DNA from: a bacterium | Lineage (GTDB): Bacteria; SZUA-79; Acidulodesulfobacterales; Acidulodesulfobacteraceae | DNA: 39,375 nt | NCBI GenBank assembly: GCA_003232385.1 | Contig: QIJE01000024.1 | Span: forward strand, 1-39,375 | Reading direction: 5' to 3' | Part shown: positions 1 to 8,673 of the stretch, piece by piece | Layout: each line of letters begins with the position of its first letter | Position numbering within the stretch: the first letter of the stretch is position 1 | Made by a program: the position numbers and the translations under genes | The notes under the pieces: model-generated | Seen by the model: the letters and a program-made list of their open reading frames with translations, nothing else | Databases searched by the model: none | What the model was told of the DNA's origin: nothing

Positions 1-1
1 A

Positions 2-100
2 GAATATATCGGAATTAATAAACATAAAGGCGAAGATGTCGGAGGGTATGATACGGTATTGAGTCCAGACGATTATGCTAAAATTTTTGAAGATGAATAA
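2..100 (+). CDS. 3' end of an unidentified CDS (partial)
   Basis: An open frame enters from the left edge and ends at a TAA. It gives 32 C-terminal residues, acidic at the end (last residues KIFEDE). I see no recognisable motif in so short a tail and cannot name the product. The frame is a plausible gene end because the following 190 bases up to tRNA-Leu have no long ORF. The reading frame is supported only by the absence of stops, so it could be chance. Confidence 0.45.
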   Translation, partial: EYIGINKHKGEDVGGYDTVLSPDDYAKIFEDE

Positions 101-289
101 GCCAACGCATAAAACCATATGCATTTAAATCCCTATAATGAACCCCAAAAATCAGATTGTATAGAGAAAAAAATCTCAGTTTACCTAAGTGTCATATAAT
201 ATCTGTATTAAAAAGCACCCGACAGAAAAACAATAAACACTTTATATTTCTTAATTTCTAAAATATATTAATTTAGCTTAACCTGTTTA

Positions 290-377
290 TGGTGCCGAGG
301 GCCGGAATCGAACCGGCACGGAACTAAGTTCCGAGGGATTTTAAGTCCCTTGCGTCTACCACTTCCGCCACCCCGGC
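290..377 (-). tRNA. tRNA-Leu (anticodon UAA)
   Basis: On the minus strand the sequence folds as a class II tRNA of 88 nt including an encoded CCA. The acceptor GCCGGGG pairs with CCTCGGC (one G-T), and the anticodon stem AGGGA/TCCCT closes the loop CTTAAAA, giving anticodon TAA. A long variable arm (CGGAACTTAGTTCCG) is followed by a T-arm with GGTTCGATTCC. The long variable arm and anticodon together identify leucine. It lies 51 bases downstream of the nfnB stop on the same strand, so it may be processed from that transcript or have its own promoter. Confidence 0.95.
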
Positions 378-428
378 TAAACTAATCAAAAAATGTGCAG
401 CGAATAACAATATTAATAATCTAAAAAA

Positions 429-1868
429 CTACCATATACCGGTTTCTAAATATTCATTTATGGCAACGACGGCTTTTTTACCTGCCCCCATAGCAAGTAT
501 CACCGTTGCCGCCCCTGTTGATATATCTCCGCCGGCAAAAACCCCTTTTTTCGTGGTTTTTTCCGTATTTTCGTCCACGATTATGTGTCCCCATTTATTT
601 AAATCCATCCCCGGCGTAGAGTTTGGAACAATGGGATTTGCATTTGTCCCTATAGCTATAACCGCAGCATCTATGCTTATAGTAAACTCGGAACCTTTTA
701 TAGGAACGGGCTTTCTCCTTCCACTTTCGTCGGGATCTCCAAGCTCCATCCTTAAACATTCTACCGCAGTAACATTCTGACTCTCGTTTCCTATAAATCT
801 AACAGGGTTTATTAAAAATTCAAACTTAATTCCCTCTTCCTCCGCATGGTGAACCTCTTCAAGCCTTGCCGTCATCTCCTTTCTGGACCGTCTGTAAAAA
901 ACCCTTGCATCGTCGTATCCAAGTCTTAATCCCGTCCTTACCGAATCCATCGCAGTGTTACCCGCGCCGAAAACTACGAGCATTTTGCCGATTTTAATAG
1001 GCGTATCGTATTCCGATTTATCATATGCGCGCATTAAATTAACCCTTGTAAGAAACTCGTTTGAGGAATAAATCCCATTAAGTTCCTCACCCGGAATATT
1101 AAGAAATTTAGGTGTCCCCGCACCGGTTCCTATAAAAACGGCGTCGTAACCCCTCTCTTCAAGAAGTTCATCTACGGTAATAGTCTTACCTATAACCGCA
1201 TTCGTAAACACTTTAACGCCCATATCCTTAAGGACATTCAGTTCTCTCATGAGAATATCTTTCGGAAGCCTAAACTCCGGAATTCCATACATCAAAACCC
1301 CGCCAATCTGATGAAGCGCTTCGAATATCGAAACGGAATATCCCATTTTACGCAAATCACCGGCTACGGTTAGACCCGCGGGTCCACCCCCGACCACCGC
1401 TATTTTTTTATCTTTTTCGGTTTTTATTTCAATATGGACATTGCCGTGCTCAGCCTCGTAATCTGCGGCAAACCGTTCCAAATTACCTATTGCAACGGAC
1501 GGCGTATCCTTTCTTTTACCTATGATACAAACTTTTTCGCACTGATCCTCCTGGGGACAAACCCTGCCGCATATCGCCGGCAAAGAATTAGTTTCTTTGA
1601 TCTTTTTTGCAGCCCCAAGAAAATCTCCGTCCTCAATAAGCTTTATAAATGCCGGAATGTTGATATTAACCGGGCACCCTTCGATGCAGTAAGGTTTTTT
1701 ACACCGTATACATCTTTTTGCCTCTTCTACCGCTTCTTCCGGGGAATATCCGTATGGAACTTCCTTGAAATTACGCCTTCTTTCCTCGGAGGGTTGAGAA
1801 GACATCTCATGCCTTTTAATTTTAAGTCTTTCTTTTGCGTCAAAGGGTTTGCTTTCGTTTTTATCCAT
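429..1868 (-). CDS. nfnB: NfnB/GltD-like NADPH-binding flavoprotein subunit (479 aa)
   Basis: This is a flavoprotein of the glutamate synthase small-subunit (GltD-like) family. The N-terminal cysteine motifs CIRCKKPYC...CP and CGRVCPQEDQC..VC ligate [4Fe-4S] clusters. A dinucleotide fold follows (VVGGGPAGLTVAG near residue 160) and a second one at VVFGAGNTAMDSV, with the C-terminal FAD motif GGDISTGAATVILAMGAGK. It sits 35 bases downstream of an NfnA/SudB-type subunit, and no large glutamate synthase subunit is adjacent. That pairing points to the electron-bifurcating NADH-dependent ferredoxin:NADP oxidoreductase (Nfn), or the related sulfide dehydrogenase SudA, rather than glutamate synthesis. 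Full length for the family. The Nfn versus Sud choice is inference from gene pairing. Confidence 0.85.
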   Translation of the reverse strand: MDKNESKPFDAKERLKIKRHEMSSQPSEERRRNFKEVPYGYSPEEAVEEAKRCIRCKKPYCIEGCPVNINIPAFIKLIEDGDFLGAAKKIKETNSLPAICGRVCPQEDQCEKVCIIGKRKDTPSVAIGNLERFAADYEAEHGNVHIEIKTEKDKKIAVVGGGPAGLTVAGDLRKMGYSVSIFEALHQIGGVLMYGIPEFRLPKDILMRELNVLKDMGVKVFTNAVIGKTITVDELLEERGYDAVFIGTGAGTPKFLNIPGEELNGIYSSNEFLTRVNLMRAYDKSEYDTPIKIGKMLVVFGAGNTAMDSVRTGLRLGYDDARVFYRRSRKEMTARLEEVHHAEEEGIKFEFLINPVRFIGNESQNVTAVECLRMELGDPDESGRRKPVPIKGSEFTISIDAAVIAIGTNANPIVPNSTPGMDLNKWGHIIVDENTEKTTKKGVFAGGDISTGAATVILAMGAGKKAVVAINEYLETGIW

Positions 1869-1903
1869 GCCTTATTTTCTTTATTCCATTATTAAACATT
1901 TAT

Positions 1904-2746
1904 TTATACCTTATTATGGTGCTCCTTCATATGGCACTCGTAGGAAGCCTTTTCCTCTTCCTTATAAAATTTAAGCCTACTCATAAGATTATCAAAATCG
2001 ACAAGATGACCGTCAAAATCCGGTCCGTCCACGCAGGCAAATTTAATTTTATTATCCACAAGAACCCTACATGCGCCGCACATGCCTGTTCCGTCTATCA
2101 TTATCGGGTTCAAACTAACCATGGTCTTTATATGCCTCTCCCTTGTCAAATCACTTACCGCTTTCATCATAATCACCGGTCCGATTGCAACAACCCTGTT
2201 AATCGGCAAGTTATCTTCATATATAAGCCGCCTCAAAACATCTGTAACAATTCCTTTCGTGCCGTAACTGCCGTCATTCGTCGCAATAAGAATTTCACTG
2301 CTCGCCGATCTCATTTCGTTTTCCATTAAAAGAAGATTTTTACTTCTTGCTCCGATTATGGAAATAACATTATTACCAAGGTCTCTTAACGCCTTAGCTA
2401 TAGGATAAACTGCGGCAATTCCAAAACCTCCGCCTATACATACTACGGTACCGAATTTTTCGATTTCCGTCGGAACTCCGAGCGGACCGACTACGTCGGA
2501 CAAGCTATCCCCCTTATTCAATTCGCTAAGCATATGGGTTGTTTTTCCAAGCGTTTGAACCATTATAGTAATGGTTTTTTCTTTTTTATCGGCATTCGCG
2601 ACGGTAATCGGCACTCTTTCGCCTTTATCGCTAACCCTTAAAATTACAAACTGCCCCGGTAAAACTTTTGAGGCAATGTCAGGGGCATATATGCCGTATA
2701 AATTTACCCCCTCCCCTAAACTTTTTTTCACGACTATCTCATACAT
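1904..2746 (-). CDS. nfnA: NfnA/SudB-type ferredoxin-NADP reductase subunit (280 aa)
   Basis: An FAD/NAD-binding subunit of the dihydroorotate dehydrogenase electron-transfer family. It has a ferredoxin-reductase-like FAD barrel, an NAD-binding fold (VCIGGGFGIAAVYPIAKAL) and a C-terminal [2Fe-2S] site (GTGMCGACRVLV...FACVDGP). In Nfn this subunit binds NAD(H) and works with the iron-sulfur flavoprotein encoded just downstream. I chose the ATG at 2746 (MYEIVVKK), preceded by AGGT about 10 bases upstream. The longer frame to 2785 would run into tRNA-Cys and adds residues not typical of the family. The gene follows tRNA-Cys by 27 bases on the same strand and may share its promoter. Confidence 0.85.
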   Translation of the reverse strand: MYEIVVKKSLGEGVNLYGIYAPDIASKVLPGQFVILRVSDKGERVPITVANADKKEKTITIMVQTLGKTTHMLSELNKGDSLSDVVGPLGVPTEIEKFGTVVCIGGGFGIAAVYPIAKALRDLGNNVISIIGARSKNLLLMENEMRSASSEILIATNDGSYGTKGIVTDVLRRLIYEDNLPINRVVAIGPVIMMKAVSDLTRERHIKTMVSLNPIMIDGTGMCGACRVLVDNKIKFACVDGPDFDGHLVDFDNLMSRLKFYKEEEKASYECHMKEHHNKV

Positions 2747-2773
2747 ACAAATCGATACCTCATAGAATATATA

Positions 2774-2848
2774 TGGAGGCGGCACCCGGATTTGAACCGG
2801 GGTATAAAGGTTTTGCAGACCTCTGCCTTACCGCTTGGCTATGCCGCC
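2774..2848 (-). tRNA. tRNA-Cys (anticodon GCA)
   Basis: The minus strand gives a 75-nt class I tRNA with encoded CCA. The acceptor GGCGGCA pairs with TGCCGCC, the discriminator is T (U73, a tRNA-Cys identity base), and the D-loop contains AAGCGGTAA. The anticodon stem GAGGT/ACCTT closes the loop CTGCAAA, giving anticodon GCA. The T-arm is CCCGGTTCAAATCCGGG. It lies 27 bases upstream of nfnA on the same strand, so the two could be co-transcribed. Confidence 0.96.
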
Positions 2849-2874
2849 TAATTGCCAATACACGCGTGTTTTTC

Positions 2875-2903
2875 AGTATAACATTTTTTTCTTGTTTTTT
2901 AAA
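2875..2903 (-). promoter_or_regulatory. Candidate sigma-70 promoter for tRNA-Cys and nfnAB
   Basis: On the minus strand, TTTAAA (2903-2898) is separated by 17 bases from TATACT (2880-2875). That is a near-consensus -35/-10 pair with the start expected near 2868, about 20 bases before the mature tRNA 5' end. AT-rich surroundings make chance matches common. Confidence 0.5.
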
Positions 2904-2908
2904 CCGGA

Positions 2909-2941
2909 AAGTAATCCGCGAATAATAACTATAGATTACTT
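2909..2941. repeat. Inverted repeat at the 3' end of the three-repeat protein gene
   Basis: The arms AAGTAATC (2909-2916) and GATTACTT (2934-2941) are perfect 8-base complements around a 17-base spacer. They straddle the stop codon of the secreted repeat protein. The stem is AT-rich and no long T tract follows on the minus strand, so a terminator role is possible but weak. Confidence 0.4.
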
Positions 2942-4030
2942 ATATAAAAGAAGACTCTTCGCCGGTATTTTATTATTAACCGACTTGGGCTTCTTAAGTT
3001 TCATTAAGTTTACTCCTGCCGGTTTTGCATATATAGAAAATGTACCGACCTTATTAAATACGGTCTTTACCAAAGCAATACCTTTATTGAAAGATTTGAA
3101 ACTGAATAAACTGCTTCTTTCAATACCCCTTGAGGAAACTAATACCAATCTGACCTTCCCTTTCACCCCGCTTATACCGCTGACGACATTACTATATTTA
3201 TCTACGGCAATAATTTTAATAATAAACGGCTTACCTGCAGGAACCTCTGAAATATTGGTCGATATAAGGAAATTATCAAAAGAAGACGGCATTATATCGA
3301 TATCTTTACCGATAAAAACATGATTCGCTCCATCGTAATTGATTTCAAAATTAAGTTGGCTTAAACCCGACCTATCCGAAATAAAACTAAATTTCCCTAT
3401 ACCGTTTTTTATATAACCGGTAGGAACAACCCTGGGACGAATTTTAAAATTATCGCCGGTAAGGTATATTTTTATACTTCCCTTGGGTTTAGGCATAAAA
3501 TCAACCGGATTGCCGTATTGATCCACGGCATATACTTTTACGCCGAAAGGCTCTCCGGCTATTGCCTTTTCCGGAGAAACTACTTTTAAATTATGAAAAG
3601 CACCCGGCATTATATGTATGGGTAGGCTTGAATCTTGAATCCCTTCGAAAGAAGATGAGACGGTTATCTTCCCCGCTTTTTTATACGAAAGATTAAAATT
3701 AATGATTCCGTTTTTAAATTCCGACGCCGGAATGTTCAATCGTTCCGTATTATGACTATTGCCTACACTTATTCCTATATTCAACCCTTCGTATTTTTTA
3801 GAAAAATTCGCAATAATATTTCCGTAATCGTCTAATGCCACTATTTTTACCTTAAATTTATTCCCTGCCGCTACCCTTTGGGGCGCACTTATTCTAAGGT
3901 TATTCAGCTTGCCCGGCATAATAGTAATGGTGGTAAAAGCATAACCGCTCTTAACGCCTGCCTGAATCAACAAAAAGAATAAAAATAAAACTGCTCCGTA
4001 AGTTATTACTTTTTTAAAATTAACATTCAT
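2936..4030 (-). CDS. Secreted protein with three Ig-like repeats (364 aa)
   Basis: I do not recognise a named family. Residues 1-31 are an N-terminal export signal: basic start, hydrophobic core, and a possible cleavage after GYA. The rest is three imperfect repeats of about 100 residues starting near 34, 138 and 246. Each opens with an I-x-I-MP-[GS] segment, then a leucine/isoleucine strand, a P-x-x-[AV]-x-A-G-[NEK]-x-F core and a V-D-x-Y-[GS]-N turn. This resembles bacterial Ig-like folds found in surface proteins, where the D-x-Y-G-N turn links strands. It follows the PilO-like/TPR gene by 53 bases, so the two are probably co-transcribed. A cell-envelope or adhesion role is inference. Confidence 0.7.
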   Translation of the reverse strand: MNVNFKKVITYGAVLFLFFLLIQAGVKSGYAFTTITIMPGKLNNLRISAPQRVAAGNKFKVKIVALDDYGNIIANFSKKYEGLNIGISVGNSHNTERLNIPASEFKNGIINFNLSYKKAGKITVSSSFEGIQDSSLPIHIMPGAFHNLKVVSPEKAIAGEPFGVKVYAVDQYGNPVDFMPKPKGSIKIYLTGDNFKIRPRVVPTGYIKNGIGKFSFISDRSGLSQLNFEINYDGANHVFIGKDIDIMPSSFDNFLISTNISEVPAGKPFIIKIIAVDKYSNVVSGISGVKGKVRLVLVSSRGIERSSLFSFKSFNKGIALVKTVFNKVGTFSIYAKPAGVNLMKLKKPKSVNNKIPAKSLLLYK

Positions 4031-4083
4031 AATTAAATTACCTCAATAAAATAATATTTTTAATAAAATAATTTCATTAATAT

Positions 4084-5175
4084 TTATCGTTTATTTCTTG
4101 CAATATTTAAATAATATTTAATTTTATCGTTTAAGGGATTTAACCTTGACGATTTTTTAAAATAATACAGACTAGCGGAAAAATTTTTATTTCGTAAATA
4201 AGCCAATCCAAGTATAAAATTAATTTGCCATAACTCTTTTTGCCTTAATGCCTTTTTTGCGTAAAAGATGGAATCATTGTAATCTTTTCTTTCGTAATTA
4301 TCAAGAGCGGCATTAGACAATGCCTTATAATTGTGTGGATTTAAGGCGATAGCATGCTTAAAGAAAGCCATTGCCCCGTTAAAATCACCCCTTAAGAATA
4401 ATAAAACCCCTTTCTTATTATAAGCGTCTGACTCTTCAGGTTTAGATTCGTGCAATATTATCGATATTTTTTTATAAGCACTCTTAGTGACACTCTTTTT
4501 ATATATAACAATATGCTTCCCTATTTTTTTAACGGGTTTTTCGACGGGAGCTACGTAAACAAACGGGTTTATCATACCGGCGCGTTCCGGCGGAGGTACA
4601 GGATTACCCTTTAATTTTTCTATACTCCGTAAGACTATCGTTTTTTTAATGGCATATACGAATAAATCGGATTTAAACGAGGCGTAATCGGTATTCCGCC
4701 TGCTTTTAGTTATTGTAAATTTTTCTAATATTATATTATAGTTAAATTCTAACATCTTTATAAATAAATATATATTTGCAGGCTTCCCGTGTCCTGCGAT
4801 TTCAAAAGAATAACGATTTATATCCTTACTTTTATTTATGCGAATGAATTTAACATAATTTAACTTTATTTTATACTTTTTGGACGCCCCTGCAATCCCG
4901 GAAGCAAAATATTCAGAATTTTCATTTAGAGAATGCTCGTATCTTAAAGCCGTAACCTTTATATCCTTAACTTCGTCTATATTTTTAGCAATATTTCCCT
5001 GCACGGTTTTGAGTTTATTAATCTTACCTATTACCGCTAAATTCAGCTTTCTCTCTCTTCCGGCAACCGTCATATAGAATAAAAAAAATATGAAAACGGA
5101 TGCTACTAAAATTAAACCTGCGATATAATAATAAATATTATTTTTCTGTTTCACAGTAGTATTGTCTATAGTCAA
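4084..5175 (-). CDS. Membrane protein with PilO-like region and C-terminal TPRs (363 aa)
   Basis: A single transmembrane helix spans about residues 14-37, followed by a probable coiled segment. Residues about 95-165 resemble the periplasmic part of PilO: a residue run around ISF/IAGHG, then a helix (IYLFIKMLEF) and a strand (IILEKFTI). After a proline-rich linker, at least three tetratricopeptide repeats fill about 245-361, with typical A-x-x-x-F-x-x-A-x-x-L-x-P spacing. PilO and TPR parts are not normally in one chain, so this may be a diverged pilus or secretion scaffold. The frame opens with TTG at 5175; an in-frame GTG at 5154 is the alternative start, and neither has a strong ribosome site. 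Function is not assigned. Confidence 0.65.
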   Translation of the reverse strand: MTIDNTTVKQKNNIYYYIAGLILVASVFIFFLFYMTVAGRERKLNLAVIGKINKLKTVQGNIAKNIDEVKDIKVTALRYEHSLNENSEYFASGIAGASKKYKIKLNYVKFIRINKSKDINRYSFEIAGHGKPANIYLFIKMLEFNYNIILEKFTITKSRRNTDYASFKSDLFVYAIKKTIVLRSIEKLKGNPVPPPERAGMINPFVYVAPVEKPVKKIGKHIVIYKKSVTKSAYKKISIILHESKPEESDAYNKKGVLLFLRGDFNGAMAFFKHAIALNPHNYKALSNAALDNYERKDYNDSIFYAKKALRQKELWQINFILGLAYLRNKNFSASLYYFKKSSRLNPLNDKIKYYLNIARNKR

Positions 5176-5257
5176 TTTATTTTACGTACCGCCCTTTTAA
5201 TGCTCAATAAACAATTATATAGAATTATTTAATGCGCCATTAATAAACTTTAGCCAA

Positions 5258-5638
5258 TCAGCTTTTGTAATAAGATGCCATAGAAGAAGCGGTCTCGTAA
5301 ACATTTATCCTTTTTACGCTGATATTGACATATTTGCCGACCTTAATCTTTTTTTCAAACTCCTCGTATATCAATCTTGCAATATTTTCTGCGGAGGGAT
5401 TAAGGCCGTTAAGAAAGTCTATTTCATTTATAAATTTGTGGTCCAGCATCTCCATTATTTCATTTAGGTATTTTTTAAGCAGTTTAAAATCTATGACTAA
5501 ACCTATATCGTTAAGCATATCCGATACTGTTATGAGTTCGACCTGCCAGTTATGCCCGTGGATATTTTCACATTTGCCGTTATATCCCTTCAGGGCATGG
5601 GCGGACGAAAAACCGGACGTAACCTTTAATTCATACAT
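5258..5638 (-). CDS. queD: 6-carboxytetrahydropterin synthase QueD (126 aa)
   Basis: A member of the 6-pyruvoyl-tetrahydropterin synthase family at the usual bacterial QueD length. It converts dihydroneopterin triphosphate to 6-carboxytetrahydropterin in queuosine/7-deazaguanine synthesis. The zinc ligands are His14 (SSAHAL), His27 and His29 (IHGHNW), with the catalytic Cys23 just before them. LDHKFIN carries the catalytic Asp-His pair, and ETAS near the C-terminus is the pterin-anchoring Glu. An AGGAG ribosome site lies before the ATG at 5638. No other queuosine gene is in the window. A consensus -35 hexamer (TTGACA, minus strand, near 5755) lies upstream but lacks a convincing -10. Confidence 0.92.
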   Translation of the reverse strand: MYELKVTSGFSSAHALKGYNGKCENIHGHNWQVELITVSDMLNDIGLVIDFKLLKKYLNEIMEMLDHKFINEIDFLNGLNPSAENIARLIYEEFEKKIKVGKYVNISVKRINVYETASSMASYYKS

Positions 5639-5873
5639 GAAATATTCTCCTGATATGTCGGATATTTCGCTATCCCTTTAAACTTAATTATTATATCAAA
5701 TACGAATAAGCAATAATATTTGTTAATCTCTATTAAAAACCGGTAAGAATTGTCAAAATAGGAAATGATAAAAAATGAAAGCAATACCGTGGAAACACTG
5801 ACTTTTATATTTTTTATTTTTTTGTCCATTAATTTTTGTGGAAAATATTAATAATATAATATAAAATTCATCT

Positions 5874-7136
5874 ATGAATTATTCACTGTCATTTATATTT
5901 TATATTTCAATATTATCATTATTTATATTTTTTTTATATATTTTTTTATCAAGAAAAATAAATGAAAATATATTGATTAAAACCTTATTCAATAAAAATA
6001 AGCTAAGGGAGCATGAAAAAGAAATAAACCGATATTTGGAGGTGCTTAACAATCTGAATGACGGTATAGCCGTCATTGACCGGGATAAAAATGTTATATT
6101 CGTAAACCCCGCTTTTAATAAAAATATCAGGTCGGCGGCAATACCCGCAAACGTTAAAAGATTTGACTTTTTAATAAGAAGCTTCGAACTTAATTCTTTA
6201 GTAGACAGCATAATCGCAAGTAACGATATTCATTTTATAGAAAAAAAAATTAAATACTTTGATAGAGCAGAAGAAAAAATAGTCAACTGTACAATATTTA
6301 AAATCGGCACATCCGACGAATATGCCGTCATAGTAAAAGATGCAACATACCTTCAAAAAATTGAAAATGCAAGAACAACATTTATTCAAAATATATCTCA
6401 CGAAATAAAAACTCCCATTACCGCTATAATGGGTTTTGCGGAAACTTTAAAAAACGGCGCAATTGAAAATCGCGAAACCAGTATTAAGTTTATAAATATA
6501 ATAGAACATCATACGAAAAAGCTTAATTATCTTGTGGACGACTTGATAACCTTGACCAACACGGAAACAGGGAAATCACCCGTAAAATATGAGAAAATAA
6601 ATATCAAATCAAGCGTGGAAAACTCGTTGATTCTATTCGAAAAGGAAATAAAAGAGAAATTAATAGATATAAACAATAATATCTTAGATATATCCTTTAC
6701 TTCAGACTCCTCAAAATTTAATCAGATTGTTACGAACCTGATTCAAAATGCTGTGAAATATACGGAAAAGGGGGGTATCGTAAAATTAGAAGGGTATATC
6801 ATAGATGCAAAAACGGCACATAGTTTTATATCGGAACCAGAAGATGCTTCTATCTTATGGAACAATCTTCCGTTAAAAGAAGGTTGCGAAAAATTCCTTT
6901 TCTTTTCCGTAGAAGATACGGGGATAGGTGTTAATTATACCAATCTTCTAAGGCTTGGGGAAAGATTTTTCAGGGTCGACAGCTCGCATACCGCCGGGCA
7001 TAAAGGGACGGGGCTTGGGCTTGCGATCGTCAAGCACACCCTTATACTCCTTAAGGGCAGCGCAGTAGTAAAGAGTAACCTCGGCAACGGATTTATTTTT
7101 TCGTTTATACTGCCGGAGATTGAAGAACCCTCCTGA
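5874..7136 (+). CDS. Membrane sensor histidine kinase, PhoR-like (420 aa)
   Basis: One N-terminal transmembrane helix (about 5-25) is followed by a PAS-type sensor region (about 50-155, with GIAVIDRDKNVIFVNPAF). The HisKA helix carries the phospho-acceptor His176 (NISHEIKTPI). The ATPase domain has an N box (TNLIQNAVKYT), G1 (VEDTGIGV) and G2 (GTGLGLAIVKH). There is almost no periplasmic loop, so the signal is probably sensed in the membrane or cytoplasm. No response regulator is next to it, making it an orphan; the NtrC-type regulator at 21695 is a distant, unproven partner. The ATG lacks a Shine-Dalgarno, and a TATAAT ends only 13 bases before it. Confidence 0.9.
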   Translation: MNYSLSFIFYISILSLFIFFLYIFLSRKINENILIKTLFNKNKLREHEKEINRYLEVLNNLNDGIAVIDRDKNVIFVNPAFNKNIRSAAIPANVKRFDFLIRSFELNSLVDSIIASNDIHFIEKKIKYFDRAEEKIVNCTIFKIGTSDEYAVIVKDATYLQKIENARTTFIQNISHEIKTPITAIMGFAETLKNGAIENRETSIKFINIIEHHTKKLNYLVDDLITLTNTETGKSPVKYEKINIKSSVENSLILFEKEIKEKLIDINNNILDISFTSDSSKFNQIVTNLIQNAVKYTEKGGIVKLEGYIIDAKTAHSFISEPEDASILWNNLPLKEGCEKFLFFSVEDTGIGVNYTNLLRLGERFFRVDSSHTAGHKGTGLGLAIVKHTLILLKGSAVVKSNLGNGFIFSFILPEIEEPS

Positions 7137-7141
7137 AAATT

Positions 7142-8020
7142 TTAGACGAAATTAAGGGTCGGGATGGATGGTATCAGTTTATTTTTATATAATAAATCGG
7201 AATAAATGTTAAAGCCTTCAATTTCCTTTTCTCCAAAATCGAAACTAAGGCATTCCGTCCAATAATCCATAAGCTCTTCATAGGATATAAATTTATATTT
7301 ATCTCGTCCCAATATTGAGGCGGCAACTTCTTCAAACCCTGAAACTGCTTTTTCCTTAGAGGCTATAAGATATTTATGGAGAATATCGAATTCACCTTTA
7401 TCGGCATTATAAGAATTCTTTCTCATAATGAAAAGTGCGAAAGCAAAGGGATAGCCCGTAAATTTATACCATAAATCCGCTAAATCGTAAGCGAAATAAT
7501 CTTCAGAAATATATCTTTTAAATTTTAGCGCATTATTTCCTATATGCAAAAAACTTCCCCCATGGATTCCGTTACCGCTATATTTTAAATCTAATTCGAG
7601 CCTATCGTTGGGAGGTAAGGTAACAAAGTTAAGTCTATCTAAGTCTAATTTATAAATTTCCGCTAATAGGACCTTTAATAAATTCAAAGAGGTAAGCGTC
7701 TCGGGGGTTACATATATGGTCTCGTCATCTTTAAAATCCTCTATAGGTATAGGCGAAAACAGATATATGCTCTTAACCCTTTTTTTAGAACTTACGGAAA
7801 GATCGCTAAAGATATAAGAAGATTCATAATTTAAAATATAATAAAACGACGACGAAGGACTTATATCTACGTTACCGCATTGAAGCTCTCTGTTCAAAAA
7901 AGCAGGCGTACCCGGAACAAACTCCAAAAAATTTATTTCCGGATTATCCAAAATATTCTTTTTTAAATAATAATATATCGGATACGTATTCAGATAATCT
8001 ATTTCTCCGATATGAATCAT
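7142..8020 (-). CDS. mqnA: Chorismate dehydratase MqnA, futalosine pathway (292 aa)
   Basis: MqnA converts chorismate to 3-(1-carboxyvinyl)oxybenzoate, the first step of the futalosine route to menaquinone. The N-terminus GEIDYLNTYPI is the family signature, and the Ser-rich ligand segment VDISPSSSFYYI follows. The protein has the two-lobed, periplasmic-binding-protein-like length expected. I start at 8020 (MIHIGEI) because this ATG overlaps the gph stop in an ATGA, a common translational coupling arrangement; the frame is open further upstream but inside gph. No other mqn gene is in the window. Menaquinone would be a natural acceptor for the hydrogenase encoded at 28310-32159 (inference). 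Confidence 0.88.
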   Translation of the reverse strand: MIHIGEIDYLNTYPIYYYLKKNILDNPEINFLEFVPGTPAFLNRELQCGNVDISPSSSFYYILNYESSYIFSDLSVSSKKRVKSIYLFSPIPIEDFKDDETIYVTPETLTSLNLLKVLLAEIYKLDLDRLNFVTLPPNDRLELDLKYSGNGIHGGSFLHIGNNALKFKRYISEDYFAYDLADLWYKFTGYPFAFALFIMRKNSYNADKGEFDILHKYLIASKEKAVSGFEEVAASILGRDKYKFISYEELMDYWTECLSFDFGEKEIEGFNIYSDLLYKNKLIPSIPTLNFV

Positions 8021-8673
8021 TTTACGCCACCGGGTGCCAATCCGGAGATAGAAATAGATAAATAATCCGGATTGCACGTTTCAAGTTCATCATAGGAATG
8101 ATTTCCGGATGCAACGCTAAAAATCGGAATACCGGCATTTTTCGCGGTCATTATATCTATAGGCGAATCCCCGACCAGTATGGTCGATATTTTAGAAATA
8201 CCGGTCTTTTGGATTATTTCATGTATTATTTCAGGAGAAGGTTTTCCCTCAAATCCGTCACATACCCCGTAAACATAATCGAAAAAGACGTTTATTTTTA
8301 GATAATCCAATAGTTCCCTGGAGATGGACCCGGTCTTATTAGTCGCAACGCTCAAGGACTTCCCTTTTTTCTTCAGGTATACAAGCAGTTCTTTAACGCC
8401 TTTAATCAGAGATGTTTTTTCGAAACATACCTCTTTATATTTGTTTCTAAAAATATCTATAGCTTCATCCTGATTTTCTTTCCCGAAAAGTTCTCCGAGA
8501 AGACACTCAAGGGGAACACCCACATAAGAATTAGATTCTTTAAAGGATATCTTTCTATCCCGAAATGTTGAAAACACTTCGTTAAAAGCTTCATTAATAG
8601 CTTCAAAAGAATCTATTAGGGTTCCGTCCAAATCAAAAATTACAGAGTCATACCGTTCTAAAATATTAATCAT
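8017..8673 (-). CDS. gph: HAD-family phosphatase, phosphoglycolate phosphatase-like (218 aa)
   Basis: A haloacid-dehalogenase hydrolase of the phosphoglycolate phosphatase/PpaX group. Motif I is VIFDLDGTLIDS with nucleophile Asp14 and acid Asp16. Motif II is SVATNKT, and motif III/IV is GKPSPEII...ILVGDSPIDIMTAKNAG. The inserted helical cap between motifs I and II is of the small C1 type. The substrate cannot be read from sequence; phosphoglycolate is the usual default. It overlaps galT upstream and mqnA downstream by four bases each (ATGA), so the three are translated as a unit. Confidence 0.85.
   Translation of the reverse strand: MINILERYDSVIFDLDGTLIDSFEAINEAFNEVFSTFRDRKISFKESNSYVGVPLECLLGELFGKENQDEAIDIFRNKYKEVCFEKTSLIKGVKELLVYLKKKGKSLSVATNKTGSISRELLDYLKINVFFDYVYGVCDGFEGKPSPEIIHEIIQKTGISKISTILVGDSPIDIMTAKNAGIPIFSVASGNHSYDELETCNPDYLSISISGLAPGGVK

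Noticed and set aside
429-1868. Glutamate synthase small subunit as a nitrogen-assimilation gene
   Set aside because: No large subunit is adjacent and the partner gene is NfnA/SudB-like, so Nfn or Sud fits better.
2082-2925. Plus-strand ORFs opposite nfnA and tRNA-Cys
   Set aside because: Shadows of a well-supported flavoprotein gene and a tRNA on the minus strand.
5626-5829. 67-residue minus-strand ORF upstream of queD
   Set aside because: It overlaps the queD start, is AT-driven in composition and has no ribosome site or recognisable motif; more likely the queD leader.
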